From the NCBI RefSeq assembly GCF_905404315.1, contig NC_066273.1, forward strand, positions 6,014,001 through 6,078,000: a DNA stretch of 64,000 nt, read 5' to 3'. Of the stretch, positions 33,985 to 45,917 are shown one piece after another. The stretch comes from Leptidea sinapis. Lineage: Eukaryota; Arthropoda; Insecta; Lepidoptera; Pieridae. Every line of letters begins with the position of its first letter. Position 1 is the first letter of the stretch. Position numbers and translations under genes: made by a program. The notes under the pieces were generated by a model. The model had not been told where the DNA came from. It saw only the letters and a program-made list of their open reading frames with translations, and made no database searches.

Positions 33985-34503
33985 ATTCCTTAAGAATTAT
34001 TTTTGATGTCATTTCTAATATACTAGATACTACTACTGCTTAGAGAGAAGATTGGGCGCAAGGAACTCTACCAGCATAATTTTTGCGCTCTTTTTAATAA
34101 AATATACCATATTGTACTGTCATTGTTATTGCTATAAAATAATCATAATCTAGACCCAGGCTGTCGGATCACTTAGATATTCAGCTATGGAGTAGTAGGA
34201 TTTACGACAGAACCATTGTTTAATAAAACATTTAAATTTATTTATAGATAATGCCTGAACAGTGGCTGGGACATTATTATAAAAGTGTATACATTTACCC
34301 TTAAAACTATTATGTATCTTATGAAGCCTACTAGAATTAGTTACAAGCAATCTATTATTTCTAGTGTTATAATAATGAAAATCACTATTCAGAGTATGGA
34401 CGTATATTAAATTTTCATAAATGTACTGACAATGAACAGTCTTTAAAGAATATAAATGATAAAAATTTGCACAACACCATTTTACAAAACGCTTTCGTCT
34501 TAT
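33985..34503 (-). mobile_element. LINE-B with 117-codon open RT C-terminus
   Basis: An open minus-strand frame from 34503 to a stop at 34150 reads through KRFVKWCCANFYHL, HTLNSDFHYYNTRNN, SSRLHKIHNSFKGK, CIHFYNNVPATVQ and FCRKSYYSIAEYL. This is the C-terminal part of a CR1/Jockey-like reverse transcriptase, followed by the LINE-B 3' tail. The catalytic domain is absent, so the copy is 5' truncated, but the frame is undisturbed, suggesting a young insertion. Confidence 0.8.
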
Positions 34504-35160
34504 CTACACAAGTAACTCGTGCCTATAACAAAAACATTTCACAGAACAAAGCATGCAACGTTTAATATTCAAGAATAATCAATTTCTTATCCCCATTCGA
34601 TATTATAAATGGATACATGAGCGGTCGGCCGCGGCGTTATGACAAAAGCGATTCTGACAATAAATAATCATTGTCTTTTAATATTATTCCACCCTGAACA
34701 TGGCTATGAACATCCACCTATGTGTTAATACGTGCACCATGAGACAGTTCATGTTTTTTGTTCACTTCGGTGAATTAAAAGAAAGTGTTGTTTGCACCCC
34801 GTCGAGACTCTTCAGCATTCCAAATGTTTGGAATGATTGTCAACTATACTTTTTATCGCTCACACGATACGGTTCAGATTTTAATCTAGAATACGAAAGC
34901 TTTGTTTTAGAGTGCCTAAGTTATTTGATCGAGACTTTGAATCTTACAATTTTACGCATTTAGCTTCTTAAGTCTTAAAATTTAACATTTTGTTAAACTA
35001 CTCTTGGATATTGCTAATCAAGATCCGTTTGTTACCACGGTAGTCTTTTTCATAATTAGGAGTGTCGAGACTTGCTTAAACAACATCAGCATATATAGCT
35101 GGATTCTAACTAAGTATCATATCTATCATTAAGCTTTGTTTAAGAATAATCGAGAAAGTA
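34504..35160. other. Unassigned DNA
   Basis: A short GC-rich spot at 34618-34645 (GAGCGGTCGGCCGCGGCG) stands out. No gene is recognised. Confidence 0.3.
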
Positions 35161-35880
35161 TTGTGTATACTACGTGCACTTAACTTTTACCTTAAGCCTA
35201 AGCTGAGCATAATCTCAGCTGATAAATGATTTTAAATACCAAATCAAAGATTGTTCAAATTTCTCTTAGACTTTACTCACGTAAAACTTAGCTGAGTGTA
35301 AGCTGAGCATAATTTTTGACTTCATTTTTAGTCATTTGACAGTTGAAACTGTCTCGTGCCAGATTTTGGCGAGCAACACGTCCTGAGGATGCCTAGTGTA
35401 GAGGCGAAACACGTGTGGAATTGTTTTAAAGACAAATATTGGCGGAATTAACACTAGAGAAAACTTAAATCATTTGACAGTTGAAACTGTCTTTAAAATA
35501 ACCTGAGCTTACACTAATATAGCCCAATGCAAAGGTCAAGTTTGCGTGTTATCGCACTCAGCTAAGTTTCACGTAGGTAAAGTCTGAGCAGTCTATGTAC
35601 GCTCGATAGATCTAATGCTATGTATCTATAGAGCGTACTTAGACTCTGCTCAGACTTTACTTACAAACACTTAGCTGAGTGTAAGCTTAGCATAATCTTT
35701 GACTTCGTTTTTATAGTCATTTGACAGCTGAAACTGTCTCAACTGTCTTTAAACTGAACTGATCTTAAGCTAAGACACACTCAGGTTAGTTTTACGTAAG
35801 TAAAATTTGACGAAAGTCTAAGTCCGGTTTAATATCTCAGGCTCAGGCTCATAAGCTAAGCCTACGGCATCCTTTAAATC
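35161..35880. mobile_element. Cluster of two MITEs joined by a hairpin
   Basis: MITE 1 (35269-35585) has inverted ends AGACTTTACTCACGTAAAAC and its counterpart CACGTAGGTAAAGTCT. MITE 2 (35652-35819) has related ends and the same interior (CTTAGCTGAGTGTAAGCT, GTCATTTGACAG). Between them, 35581-35655 folds as a long hairpin (AGTCTGAGCAG with CTGCTCAGACT). MITE 1 carries a Penelope-like insertion. Confidence 0.7.
35355..35470 (+). mobile_element. 116-bp Penelope-like insert with hammerhead motif and 22-bp duplication (copy C)
   Basis: The insert is flanked by identical 22-mers at 35333-35354 and 35471-35492, beginning CATTTGACAGTTGAAACTGT. It holds the CTGAGGA core, stem II with one mismatch (GCCTA with GAGGC), GAAAC and ACGTGTG. 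The expected cleavage base C is G here, which should stop self-cleavage. Confidence 0.75.
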
Positions 35881-35976
35881 ATAACACAAATGCTCTAGCT
35901 CTTTTACACGACTGCTTTGGGCAAGAAAATAAGACGCCGCTTTGGTATTCATCTTGCCAGCACCTGCTAAGGAGCC

Positions 35977-36285
35977 TTTTTTATAAAATAAGGGATGAGA
36001 TGAGCAGGACGTTCAGCTGATGGTAATTGAAAAGCCCGACGCATTACAGTGCAGTGCCGCTCAGGATTCTTGAAAAACCCAAAAATTCTGAGCGGCACTA
36101 CAATTGCGCTCGTCACCTTGAGACATAAGATGTTAAGTCTCATATCCCCAGTAATTTCACTAGCTACGGCGCCCTTCAGACCGAAACACAGTAATATTTA
36201 CACATTACTGCTTCACGGCAGAAATAGGCGCCGTTATGGTACCCATAATCTAGCGGGCTTCCTGTCCAAAGGAGCCTCCCACTGG
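35977..36285 (-). mobile_element. RA retroposon tail, near full length
   Basis: All blocks are present from AATAAGGGATGAGATGAGCA to GGAGCCTCCCACTGG, with an intact hairpin. This is one of the best copies. Confidence 0.85.
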
Positions 36286-36804
36286 CAGCCTCTTAATAAT
36301 ATAACTAATGCTTATAATTAACACTAGTGTGTCTTAATTATCTGTATTTATAAATGTTAATAAAGTATGAATTACTAAGTGATTCCTTCAATTTGTTGAC
36401 TATTGATTATCCCATGGGAACTCAAGGGGGTCGCTAATGATCCGTGAATCAAAAAACTTTGACCAACAAAAGTAATATTAAACGATTCTTGTACGTGAAT
36501 AGTCTCTTAAAGGACAACCTTTTCGGGCCATTATTCTTTTATTGTTGAAATAAACCATAAATCGTTATAAAATGGACACTATTCGACATTGAATGGATTT
36601 GAAGTCGGATGCTTTTGTAAAAAAATGTTGTAGGAATTAATATTATGAGTTCTTGAGAGCGCCGAGAGGCGCTAAACCTTAATATAGTAGCAATGTTATT
36701 TTTGTACAACTATATCTTTAATAGGTTATTGTTTTTTTTTATGTATTACGTTTTTGTAGAATCTATTATTTTATTTAATGCTCTGTACTCAGATCATTTT
36801 TACC
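36286..36804. other. Unassigned AT-rich DNA
   Basis: No gene or repeat is recognised. AGAGCGCCGAGAGGCGCT (36656-36673) is a small GC-rich inverted repeat. Confidence 0.3.
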
Positions 36805-37128
36805 TCTAGATAGACTATGACAGCTGTGAGAACGTCGAAAAAATAGAATTTAGAACTAACCTCGATTTTGAGAAATTCTCGCACACTAAAGTGTCATACA
36901 AATCGCGAGTATTAGACTCACACTAAACTAATATTCCTGGCCTGTTTTCATCGGTTATATCAGTATAAAAAAATAGACCTTATTCAAAAAATATAGAGTT
37001 CTCTCAACTAAATTACTCATAGTTTCCATTGTCATAACTTGGACCAAAAACAACGTGATATATATAATAATCTAATATTCCTGGCCTGTTTTTATCGGTT
37101 ATCTAACAGCAAGATACGAATTATTAAG
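36805..37128 (-). mobile_element. M1 MITE, long variant
   Basis: It has TAGACTATGACAGCTGTGAG, TATTCCTGGCCTGTTTTCAT, then the extension GGTTATATCAGTATAAA and ACTCATAGTTTCCATTGTCA. A second TATTCCTGGCCTGTTTTTAT follows at 37077, so the terminal part is duplicated. Confidence 0.65.
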
Positions 37129-37344
37129 GCTCTATATTAAGTGAATTTTAAAATTTTGATAATTCTTTATCGACATATCGTAAAACACTGTCTGTAAAAA
37201 TCTTGGTTAAACTATCTTCCTTCATCCAATGAATTTGTGAGTATTCAAAAGTGGCTAACTATAATAGCCAACAATTAAGATCTTAATAATTAATTAGATT
37301 ACAGTTATGTGCATGTACAACAGGACAAAGCTGGTATAACTGGA

Positions 37345-37575
37345 CAAAACTGGTCACCAATTGGTCTGGACCACGAGGCAAGAGAGCCAGAAGATGAAAA
37401 AGCGATGGGTTGATGAGATCATAAAAATTGCTGGGGAAAACTGGACCCAGAAAGCAAAGTCAAGAACAATCTGGAAATTGTTGGAGGATGCCGGTATCAG
37501 GGGCCTTAACTATATTAAATGAATATTATGTAAATTTTAGATAAGGAAATAAAGGGATTTATTTTTATTATTATT
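37345..37575 (+). mobile_element. RTE-like LINE 3' end
   Basis: The frame reads KKRWVDEIIKIAGENWTQKA and RTIWKLLEDAG, then an untranslated tail ending in a TTATTA repeat. This is a different RTE lineage from the 15655 group. Confidence 0.75.
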
Positions 37576-38109
37576 ATGATGTGCATGTTTTATTTTAAAT
37601 TATTTTCATACTAATTGAGTAGTTAGCTAATAGGTACCTACTCGATTTTATTGATCTAAATTTCATTTATAATTTTGATAATAATTAACTCATCATTTAG
37701 AAGTTGCGGACAATTCGTAATTTTTCATATTTTAATAAGTATCTATTGATACTATATTAGCATAAAAATAGAATTGTCAATTTATCACGTTAAATGATAC
37801 ATCAATATGTTTCATTAAAACCAATAAGAATTTGAACGAAACAAAAATTAAAACACATTCACAAGTGCTCAAAAATAAAATCCATTCGATATCATCACTC
37901 AGAAATTATATGAAATATGAAATGGAAAATTAATAAATATTTTAAGAATATTAGCAACAGTGTTCGTAACAATAAATTAATTGAACTTATCAATGTTTAT
38001 CTGTTAGTAATATTAAGTTAGGTCTTCTGAAATCAATAATAAAATAATGCAATTGTTAACTAGTAAAGTGTTAAGTACTTACTGTGATATGCGCTGGTTT
38101 TATAACTGA
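37576..38109. other. Unassigned AT-rich DNA
   Basis: No gene or repeat is recognised. Confidence 0.3.
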
Positions 38110-38960
38110 TTGATGGTTATTTTTACGTATAAATTAGTCGAGAGCGCGCCGTAGACTGTTCCAAGTGCGGTAAAAACAGTAATTTATTAGTGGCGACTTC
38201 TCGTGTTAGCACGGGCTTAACGAGTGTACGTCGAGACGGAAAAAACTAGCTTGCTTGGTACAGAGCTCGAGCAGCAGTGGCCTGAGGAAGAATAACCCCA
38301 GGAGTCGATGGGAGCTGCCACCGCTTCCGAACGGACCCCGCGACCCCGCGCCCCTCACAGCCCCGATACAGATCACGCATTCTACGAATACCTTTAACAA
38401 CGGTGCTGTCGGACGCCTTGCATCTTTTTCACTCCTTCGTCGAGGCGAGACCACAGCCGCGCAGGGCGAGGGGGGTAATGAATGTTTTACAGCCAAAATG
38501 CTTCCTTAGTTCAGCAAGAAGGTCACACGGGCTAAGAAACAGCGTGGAACTCAATCGCGGCAAGTTGCGCGTGCGCAACACCAGAAGCGCCCACATCGCC
38601 GCTCGTTTAACTGACGGAACTCGCGGATATATAGCCGTCCTTGTCGCACGCGAGCGCATTTACCTATCTCGTTCCTTCAAGGCGACGTGGAAAAATGTAC
38701 CTATCTAGTTCTGTGTGCGACGCACCGCGTAGTGCGGTAGCAGTTGGTTTTTTTCGTTTTAATAAATTTGTGATTGTGCGTCTCGCTCGCACGTAGCACC
38801 GCAGGCTTTTAGGAGTGAGACGCAAGATTGCCACCGGGTTACGCCTTCGCGTTCTCGTTATTATGTAGGTTGCCCGCGTGTTAGAAGCTCCGTATAGAGT
38901 GCATGTATAAAATATAATAATGTAGTAAATGCTCTCTGTTTGCGGTGTAGCTGGTTATTT
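38110..38960. promoter_or_regulatory. CpG-rich, GC-rich island; possible promoter or first exon
   Basis: This is the strongest GC and CpG enrichment in the window, with abrupt AT-rich flanks. Overlapping frames are open on both strands (38255-38509 plus, 38496-38206 minus, 38403-38708 plus), as expected from GC content alone, and none matches a domain I know. A TATATAGCC at 38630 and repeated CGCTCGCAC-type words near 38650 and 38785 could be promoter elements. An unrecognised GC-rich transposon is the main alternative. Confidence 0.35.
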
Positions 38961-41900
38961 ACGATCGCCCCCGGCTACTGTGATACGCGCCGCCCCCAAA
39001 GCCTTCTTACTTACACTCTGGATTACATAAACCGATGCGATATATAGCTAACCTTCGGGATATATCCATCAGAATTTTGGACCATACAATTTTTAACATT
39101 ACCTTTATAATACTTGTACAAAGAGAGTATTAATATTCACACTGTTTTTATTTATAGTGATTTAAAAAAGTTTATTAAGTTAGTTACGAGTGGTAGACTT
39201 AGTGGTTAGTTATTATTTATAAGTCATTTTCTGAATAGATAATGACAATTAGTAATGCTATTATTAATGTAGGTATACTTAATTATGAATATCCTTAAGT
39301 CTTTACATTTCTATATAAAGGAGAAATCTTTAATTTTTTGGTAAATTCTGGGTGCTGTAATTTTTACTTTAATACCTACCAACAGTAATTGCAATAAATA
39401 AATAAGTACCTACGTATCTTTAACAATTATGTGAATATAAATATAAATGATTAACAAAATTAATATTAACCGTTAATCTTGAAGACTGTCAGTAGTAAAA
39501 AAAACCTGTACAGTTATCTACAAAATCCACATCAACAAATAATTAATTTTAATAACGGAACTACACGCGACTAGGTGGGTACGTCATATCTGATTCCATT
39601 GGCGTATTGTTACAAACAATGTGTCAATTTTGAAAAAGGAATTCTCGAATACCATTCAAACGCCGTCACGCTTGTTCGAATCCAATCGATGCAAACGGCG
39701 ACAATGGCCAAAAATATCAAAACATATTACGGATGACTTTGTTTAACGAATTGGGCTTCATTATGTGAAACTACGGGGAGCTTATAGAGTTATTGTCACG
39801 CCATAGACAACGAAGTGTCACGCTAACGGCTAAACAATGCGTGACATAAACCGAATGTTTGCTCACAATGCGTTTAGACAATCGGCGTTTATGACGTTAC
39901 AAAGACGTCAATCGATTAAGCTCTTTTGTTGACAGGATGAAAAACTCCGAGCTTCGACCACACTGCTCGACATGCGTTGCTAATTTTCTAATTTTGAAAC
40001 CTCTAAAGATGGAGTTTCAACTTTTGAAATCCATTTAACGATATATTTTAACGGCCTCTTTTATTATTACAAAGAGATAAGTAAAATATTTTCGGCCTTA
40101 CAAATATACTTGGTATAAAGTTATAACTAAGCATAAACAAAGAATGCATAATGTTTACAATATCGTTGACAACACTATGATAATTCTGAAGTTTGACCGA
40201 ATGACAAGCTGCCGTGCAAATAAACGCGGGAAACGTTATACGTCCGAATAAACCAATCGTAAGCAAAATGTCTATTTGTAAACATTTTACATTTTCTTGG
40301 TTTATGATTAGTTATAACTTTATGTCAATTTTATTTTTAAGGCCGCAAGAGTCAGTCGGCTCTAACACATAATATACAGTTATTAAAACATTGTACGAAA
40401 ATTAATTATTTTCAGAGAGACATTATCATTTTTAACCAAGCGAAAAATAATTTTAAGCTCTTTGACTTTTGATTTGATGCAATGCTTAGCGTGATTATTT
40501 TGATAAGCGATATTAATCTGTGTATCATTCACATAAAGGTTATTTTTCATGTGTAATGTTGCCATCGTCGGACGAATTGTTCGTTGACAACAGAGACATC
40601 GATTCTATTCTTTTTTTGAATATCGATTGTAAAGAGCATTCTCATGACGCTGTGAGAACACGGCGGTACAGTCGCGGCTTAAATTCCTCAATCTATTCAA
40701 AGTAATCTTCTGTCTTTGTGTTCACAGTGTTAAACGCGGGACTGTCAAATTGTCTTTGTTATTTTTGAGCACGAATGTACACGCGGATCGGTAGACGTAG
40801 AGATTATCAGTTATACTTTCCCGTCGGAACGTATGAAAGACTAAAATAGAGTCAATTCCTTATTTGAACATAGCTGTTTACCGTTAATATCTTGTTAAGC
40901 TTTGATTTAAAGGATAAACTCGGTCGGACTAAAGCTTGTGCCCATTATTTTCATCTTAAAAACACACAACACATCAATAATACTTATATTAAAAAAATAT
41001 TAATTTTCATAAATAAACCCAAAACAATCGTAATAATAAAGAAGTCGCTTAAAATTGAATTAAAATTTTGAACCAAACTTAAATTACTCGGATTCCGGTT
41101 TCGCGACTCTAAAACAATTCTCGAATATTCTAATCACATTCGAATCAAACAACAAATATTTCAATGCAAATATTTCGGAATGATAAATGTTATTAATCTA
41201 CAATCTGCCACCGAATTCTTCATTGAATTCTTAACATCTCGCTATGCGTATCGCATGCTGTAAATTACAAGTCATTTTAATCGTTTTAAAATGAAAATAT
41301 CCGCATTAAATTATCCGTATCTTACATCTATAATACAAATTAAAATTCGCTTACCCATTTGGAATAGTTATAACCGTCAGGCCAGTGAAACCACACAATC
41401 GCCGAAGACTCAGAATCAACAAAAAAATATTTTTAAATTAAAATTAGACCGTGCAATATCAGAGCCGCGACACAACTGCCTGTAAAGAAATCAGGAAAGT
41501 ATAATAGCGAATTTTTTAGCTTTAAATATGTATGTGAATTTGCAGACCGCAGATTCGAGCTGATACCGAAAAAGACATCGTGAGGTGACACTCCGCCGCC
41601 GAATAATTGTATTTTACAAACGAAACGTATAATAAATAATTCAATTTAGCGGAGCGCCGATTATATTACAGGCTTTATCCATTCCGTATGATGCAGGCGA
41701 CAATAAAAATGCAAATGGCGGACGCCGTTGTAATTTACGATGATGAAATTTTTTAAATCGCCCGATATAGAGCGATCGAGTTGGTATTACGTGGTCGGTT
41801 TTTACTAGTCGTATCATGAATGGTATGTGTCTTTGATTAGATTTAGACGTTGATCCACTTGACGCTTCTGAACTTAGCACGTTATTGACGATAAAAAACG

Positions 41901-43680
41901 AAAAAGTCCACTTACATCATTTTTGTATCGGCTTGCGTCATTTGTTTTTTGGCAATGTTACTTTTTTGGCTGTGTTTCTTTTTATATTGATATTAATAAT
42001 TTCCCCTGACAGATTGTCTGATAGCAGCGAAGTTGAAGAACATCCCTTTTGTGGTATTAAAATAATATTGACAAAAAAAAACAATTATTAGATTTTTTTA
42101 TTCGCGGCATTCACTACGGTCCCTCGCAATTTTTAATTCTTTTTAAAAATTCTTAATTTTTTTATAAAACTTTAAATATTGGCTGTATTGAATACCTACG
42201 AATTATCTATATTGAAGTAGATTATCTGTTGTACCTAATGCATGCCTGTGATTTACCTACAATAGACAAATAGATACATAATTAACTAATTATAATAAAA
42301 AATATTACGTACTCTTACGGAAATAAAAAACTCAGAAGATAGTATTGAGTTTCAGATAAAATTTTATATTCTATAATTACTAAAATGTTCGACTAATAGT
42401 TATTGTAGATATATACTGGCAAAGCTGAGTGTTACAGCTAATACAGGCAGGGATGGTGTATCTAAAAAATATACTTAAACAAAGAAAAACCTACCTATAT
42501 CTTTATTACAAATTAATAGTAAGTTGTGTTTGAAACTTGTCAAATTTAAATAAGCGCCTAAAACTTAAAATACAATACATTACATATATTTATAGCACAT
42601 GAGTAAATAAACAGTACAGAGACTAAGCTTCATAAGAGCGGACAAAATTGATAACTATTTTAGTAGGGTTGTTACAAAAAAGTTAAGAGTAGTTAAACAA
42701 AACAAAAAATTAATACTGGCTTTTTTATTGGGTCTTATCATCGATATTAAATAACCCTAGATAAAACATTTCATACAAAAGTTACAGTTATAAGTGCCCG
42801 TTATACACACATTACACACATCTAATAATATATTATCACTTTTTATGTTAAAATATTCAAGCTTGCAATGAATAAAGCAATAAGTAACCCTGAGTTTGTC
42901 AACTGTTTGTGCGATCGTCAACCGCAGCAAGCGGCCAGTGGACACTCACACATGCCCGGGCATCATTGTAGTAGTGCAACCATTTCGCGTGGTTGTATGA
43001 AGCTTTGTCTCTGTACCTTTTATTTTACTCATGTGTCTATAGGTAGGTACCTACTGTAGTGTAAGAATGAGATAGAATAAGATCGTCGAAATTTGTATAT
43101 TATGTATACTCTCTTCATTATGGTCCTTCTAAGGTGGGTTATTTACTTGCTAAGTAACCGTAATAGAATTAACCAGATCACTATATATATAATACAATGG
43201 TTATGTCACCAACATCATAAATTTATCTTAATCTTGTTCTTCCTCATAGATAATGAGGCCAGATGTTTCTATTTCCAAACACCACGTCAGAGGCAGCATA
43301 AAAAATCAATTTGCAGGTTATTAAGTATATATTTATTATGCTGATTCAATCGATTGTGTTCTTTGAAAATCGATAAATCTACAAAGTCGAGACAAATAAG
43401 TCATAACATTGGAAGTCCCAGTAAGCGCAAGGCCAGACAATTCTTTTTTTAATTTAGGTAGGTAGGTATCGATGCAAAATCGAGTTGCGAAATAAAATGT
43501 GACCGATCAACCAGTTTGCCGACTTGTCATAAATGATACTGAAAGCAAATTATTCCTATGGCATTGGTGTTTTTACCTGTCTACAAAGACAAGCTTTATT
43601 AGTTAAGTACCTATCTATTATTAAAATGATTACGTACGTAATATTCAGATTTAATAAAGAAAAGGGAGAATTAGTATATT
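38961..43680. other. Longest stretch without recognised repeats
   Basis: About 4.7 kb in which I see no RA, SINE, MITE, Helitron or LINE tail, although these occur every 1-2 kb elsewhere. 39590-40000 is richer in GC. Short open frames match nothing known. It may contain conserved cis-regulatory DNA; that is inference from the lack of insertions. Confidence 0.35.
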
Positions 43681-43689
43681 TTTTAAATA

Positions 43690-43930
43690 TATCATAGGGG
43701 AATGTGGGGGGACACCGGATAGTTAAGACCAAGACGCTATAAATTAGTATCTATATTATTTATTTATTATTTTAACATCATAAGTCTTTAAGTATATAGT
43801 TAACAATACTTTGATGTACAAAAAATTGACATCAATCTTAATGGATAGGAAATACAACAGACTTATAAAAAAATATATTTCCAATTTCACCCCATACCTA
43901 TGGGTCAAACCGGATAGGTCATTTGTATTA
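43690..43930. repeat. Possible dispersed element with G-run start
   Basis: GGGGAATGTGGGGGGACACC opens the stretch and CCGGATAG recurs at 43717 and 43911. It resembles the 29480 opening. Confidence 0.3.
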
Positions 43931-44186
43931 AAGGGGCGAATACAGATACCATCAATAATATAAAATATTTAAATTATTCGCAATTCTTACTACTACTTGT
44001 ATCAAGATTTACAGCTTAATGACGCTGTAACAATTGTACCTACACATATTTCGATAAAACTCTTAAAACTTATCTATAATAGGTATGGTGAAGAGGACTA
44101 AAGGGAGGACTAAATATGGAAGAAATATCAGAATCCGTAAACTTTTAAAGATATTATTATTGTTTGTTACCAGTGTTAGATTTTTT

Positions 44187-44453
44187 TGCACAGGATGCCG
44201 GCTAGATTATGGGTAGGTACCACAACGGCGCCGTGAAGCAGAAACGTGTAAGCATTATTGTGTGTCGATCAGAAGGGCGCCGTATCTAGGGAAATAACTG
44301 TGCAAACGGGACTTAGCAGCGTATGTCTGAAGTAGACGAGCGCAATTGTAGTGCCGCTAAGAATCTTTGTATTTTTCAAGAATCCTGAGCGGCACTGCAT
44401 TGTAATGGTCAGGGCGTATCAATTACCATCAGCTGAACGTCCTGCTCGTCTTG
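44187..44453 (+). mobile_element. RA retroposon tail
   Basis: It has GCACAGGATGCCGGCTAGAT, a near-complete hairpin (TGCCGCTAAGA, TCCTGAGCGGCA) and CAGCTGAACGTCCTGCTCGT. The 3' terminal CCCTTATT block is lost. Confidence 0.8.
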
Positions 44454-44577
44454 TTTGAAAATTGTCTGCAAAAAATTGCACTAGATTTGCACTTGATTAG
44501 ATTGCAGTGTAACTTTTTTGGTTAATTGCGGTGACTTAATGCGGATTACATTAAACTGCGTTTGACAAGGTTGAATA

Positions 44578-44883
44578 ACGGCCGTTCCCAATAAACTATC
44601 TACAGAAAGAGATAAATCACTACCTTCTACTGTCAGTAATTAGCTGTCAATAATCTGAAGCTGTCCCAATATACCCGATAAGTCATTCATATCGCCTTAT
44701 ATTGGGACGCGTGAATTGCAATTTCGATACAAACTTCGCTGGTAAGCTATACGTCATCCCATTGACAGACAGCGTGTACGGATAAGGTGAGTTACCGTCG
44801 ATAAGTTTATTGGGACAGAAAAGTCAACAATAGTTACTATTTTTATCTCAAGTAAGAGATAGACTGAATATTGGGAACGGCCG
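44578..44883. mobile_element. MITE with ACGGCCGTTCCCAATA ends, longer copy
   Basis: Same family as 19069, with TA at 44576-44577 and 44884-44885. It has an internal segment (GGGACGCGTGAATTGCAATT) absent from the other copy. Confidence 0.8.
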
Positions 44884-44891
44884 TATGGCAT

Positions 44892-45500
44892 CTTGTAACA
44901 CATGTTAAAAGCTAATGCAGTTCATGGTAATTTGTTAAGATGGATATCCTCATATCTTGAAACTCGTAGAAAGTAAGTTTCTGCTGAGGGCTTTCTACTA
45001 CAGCCAGTTAAAGTCACATCGAAAGTTCCCCAAGGATCATAACTGGGACCTGTATTTTAATTTTTTTATCAATAATAAATTTATAAATTATAGTATAATA
45101 ATTATACAATTTATAATAAATTTGTATGAATCAGTATATACAAACATGCAAAATATTTAGGTTATTATTACTTCAAATATTATAGATTATATCGATTGAA
45201 TGACTCTACCTTTCGCTAACTATCCTATGTAGGTATATTAATTTGGGAAAGGTAATGCTGCTAATATCAATTCTGTTTTTGTGCCGCAGGAAAGAGCTGT
45301 TCGAGCTACATACAGATACGCGAAAAACAGTATAAATACCAGAAATAAAAATAATATGTTAATACCCACTTCTAGGCTTAGCAAAATCGACAAAACATTT
45401 AGTGTTTTTGCATTGACGGTAGATTCTATAATAATTTGCTTAATGTATACTGTTAACCTACTATTGGGAATGTCTCTTAACGTATTGAAGCTTGTATAAG
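44892..45500 (+). mobile_element. CR1/Jockey-like LINE, reverse-transcriptase remnants
   Basis: 44900-45050 reads HGNLLRWISSYLETRRK and VTSKVPQGS, stop, LGPVF, a decayed form of the RT block usually GVPQGSxLGPxLF. 45290-45390 reads VPQERAVRATYRYA and NTRNKNNMLIPTSRLSKID. The two parts are in order but with a large internal loss. The MITE at 44578 sits just upstream. Confidence 0.7.
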
Positions 45501-45519
45501 CCGAAAACTTATACACTTA

Positions 45520-45657
45520 CCCCCTTATTCATAATAGTCTGCTAACTTAAAGCATTGCTAATTCTCTCTCTGTCTTCTTCTATTGACCTAAGTCAGAATG
45601 AGAAAAAACACTCCTAAGCGGCTGTTTAAAGTTAGCGGACCATTATGAATAAGGGGG
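45520..45657. mobile_element. Harbinger-type MITE with TTA duplication
   Basis: The 138-bp element has inverted ends CCCCCTTATTCATAATAGTC and GACCATTATGAATAAGGGGG, flanked by TTA at 45517-45519 and 45658-45660. A 3-bp TTA target duplication is the hallmark of PIF/Harbinger. Confidence 0.85.
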
Positions 45658-45917
45658 TTACACAATAGGTAAATAAATAAATAGGAAAGTCTAATCTTGC
45701 AGGACTTGCATCATATAATTATAATGTAAAATGCTGAAGCTGTAAAATTGGTTTAAAAAAGAGATTTTTTACCACATCCTATTATATTGTATATATTTAT
45801 CCTTATATATTTTATCTTGGCATCTGTTGCTCCCTGTCCCCTCCTTCTTAGTATCATATTTATAGCGTTTATTTTCAGTAGTCAGGAGTTAGTTTACAAC
45901 TTGCTTTATATATAAAA

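Noticed and set aside
35355..35470. A type III hammerhead fold using GTCTCGTG as stem III
   Set aside because: Copy B allows an 8-bp stem, but the cleavage position would read GCC with an A-C mismatch and stem I does not pair; the type I fold fits copies A and D better.
38255..38509. 84-codon plus-strand frame in the CpG-rich island
   Set aside because: Several frames on both strands are open at once there, as expected from high GC content, and none resembles a known protein. Kept only as part of the island.
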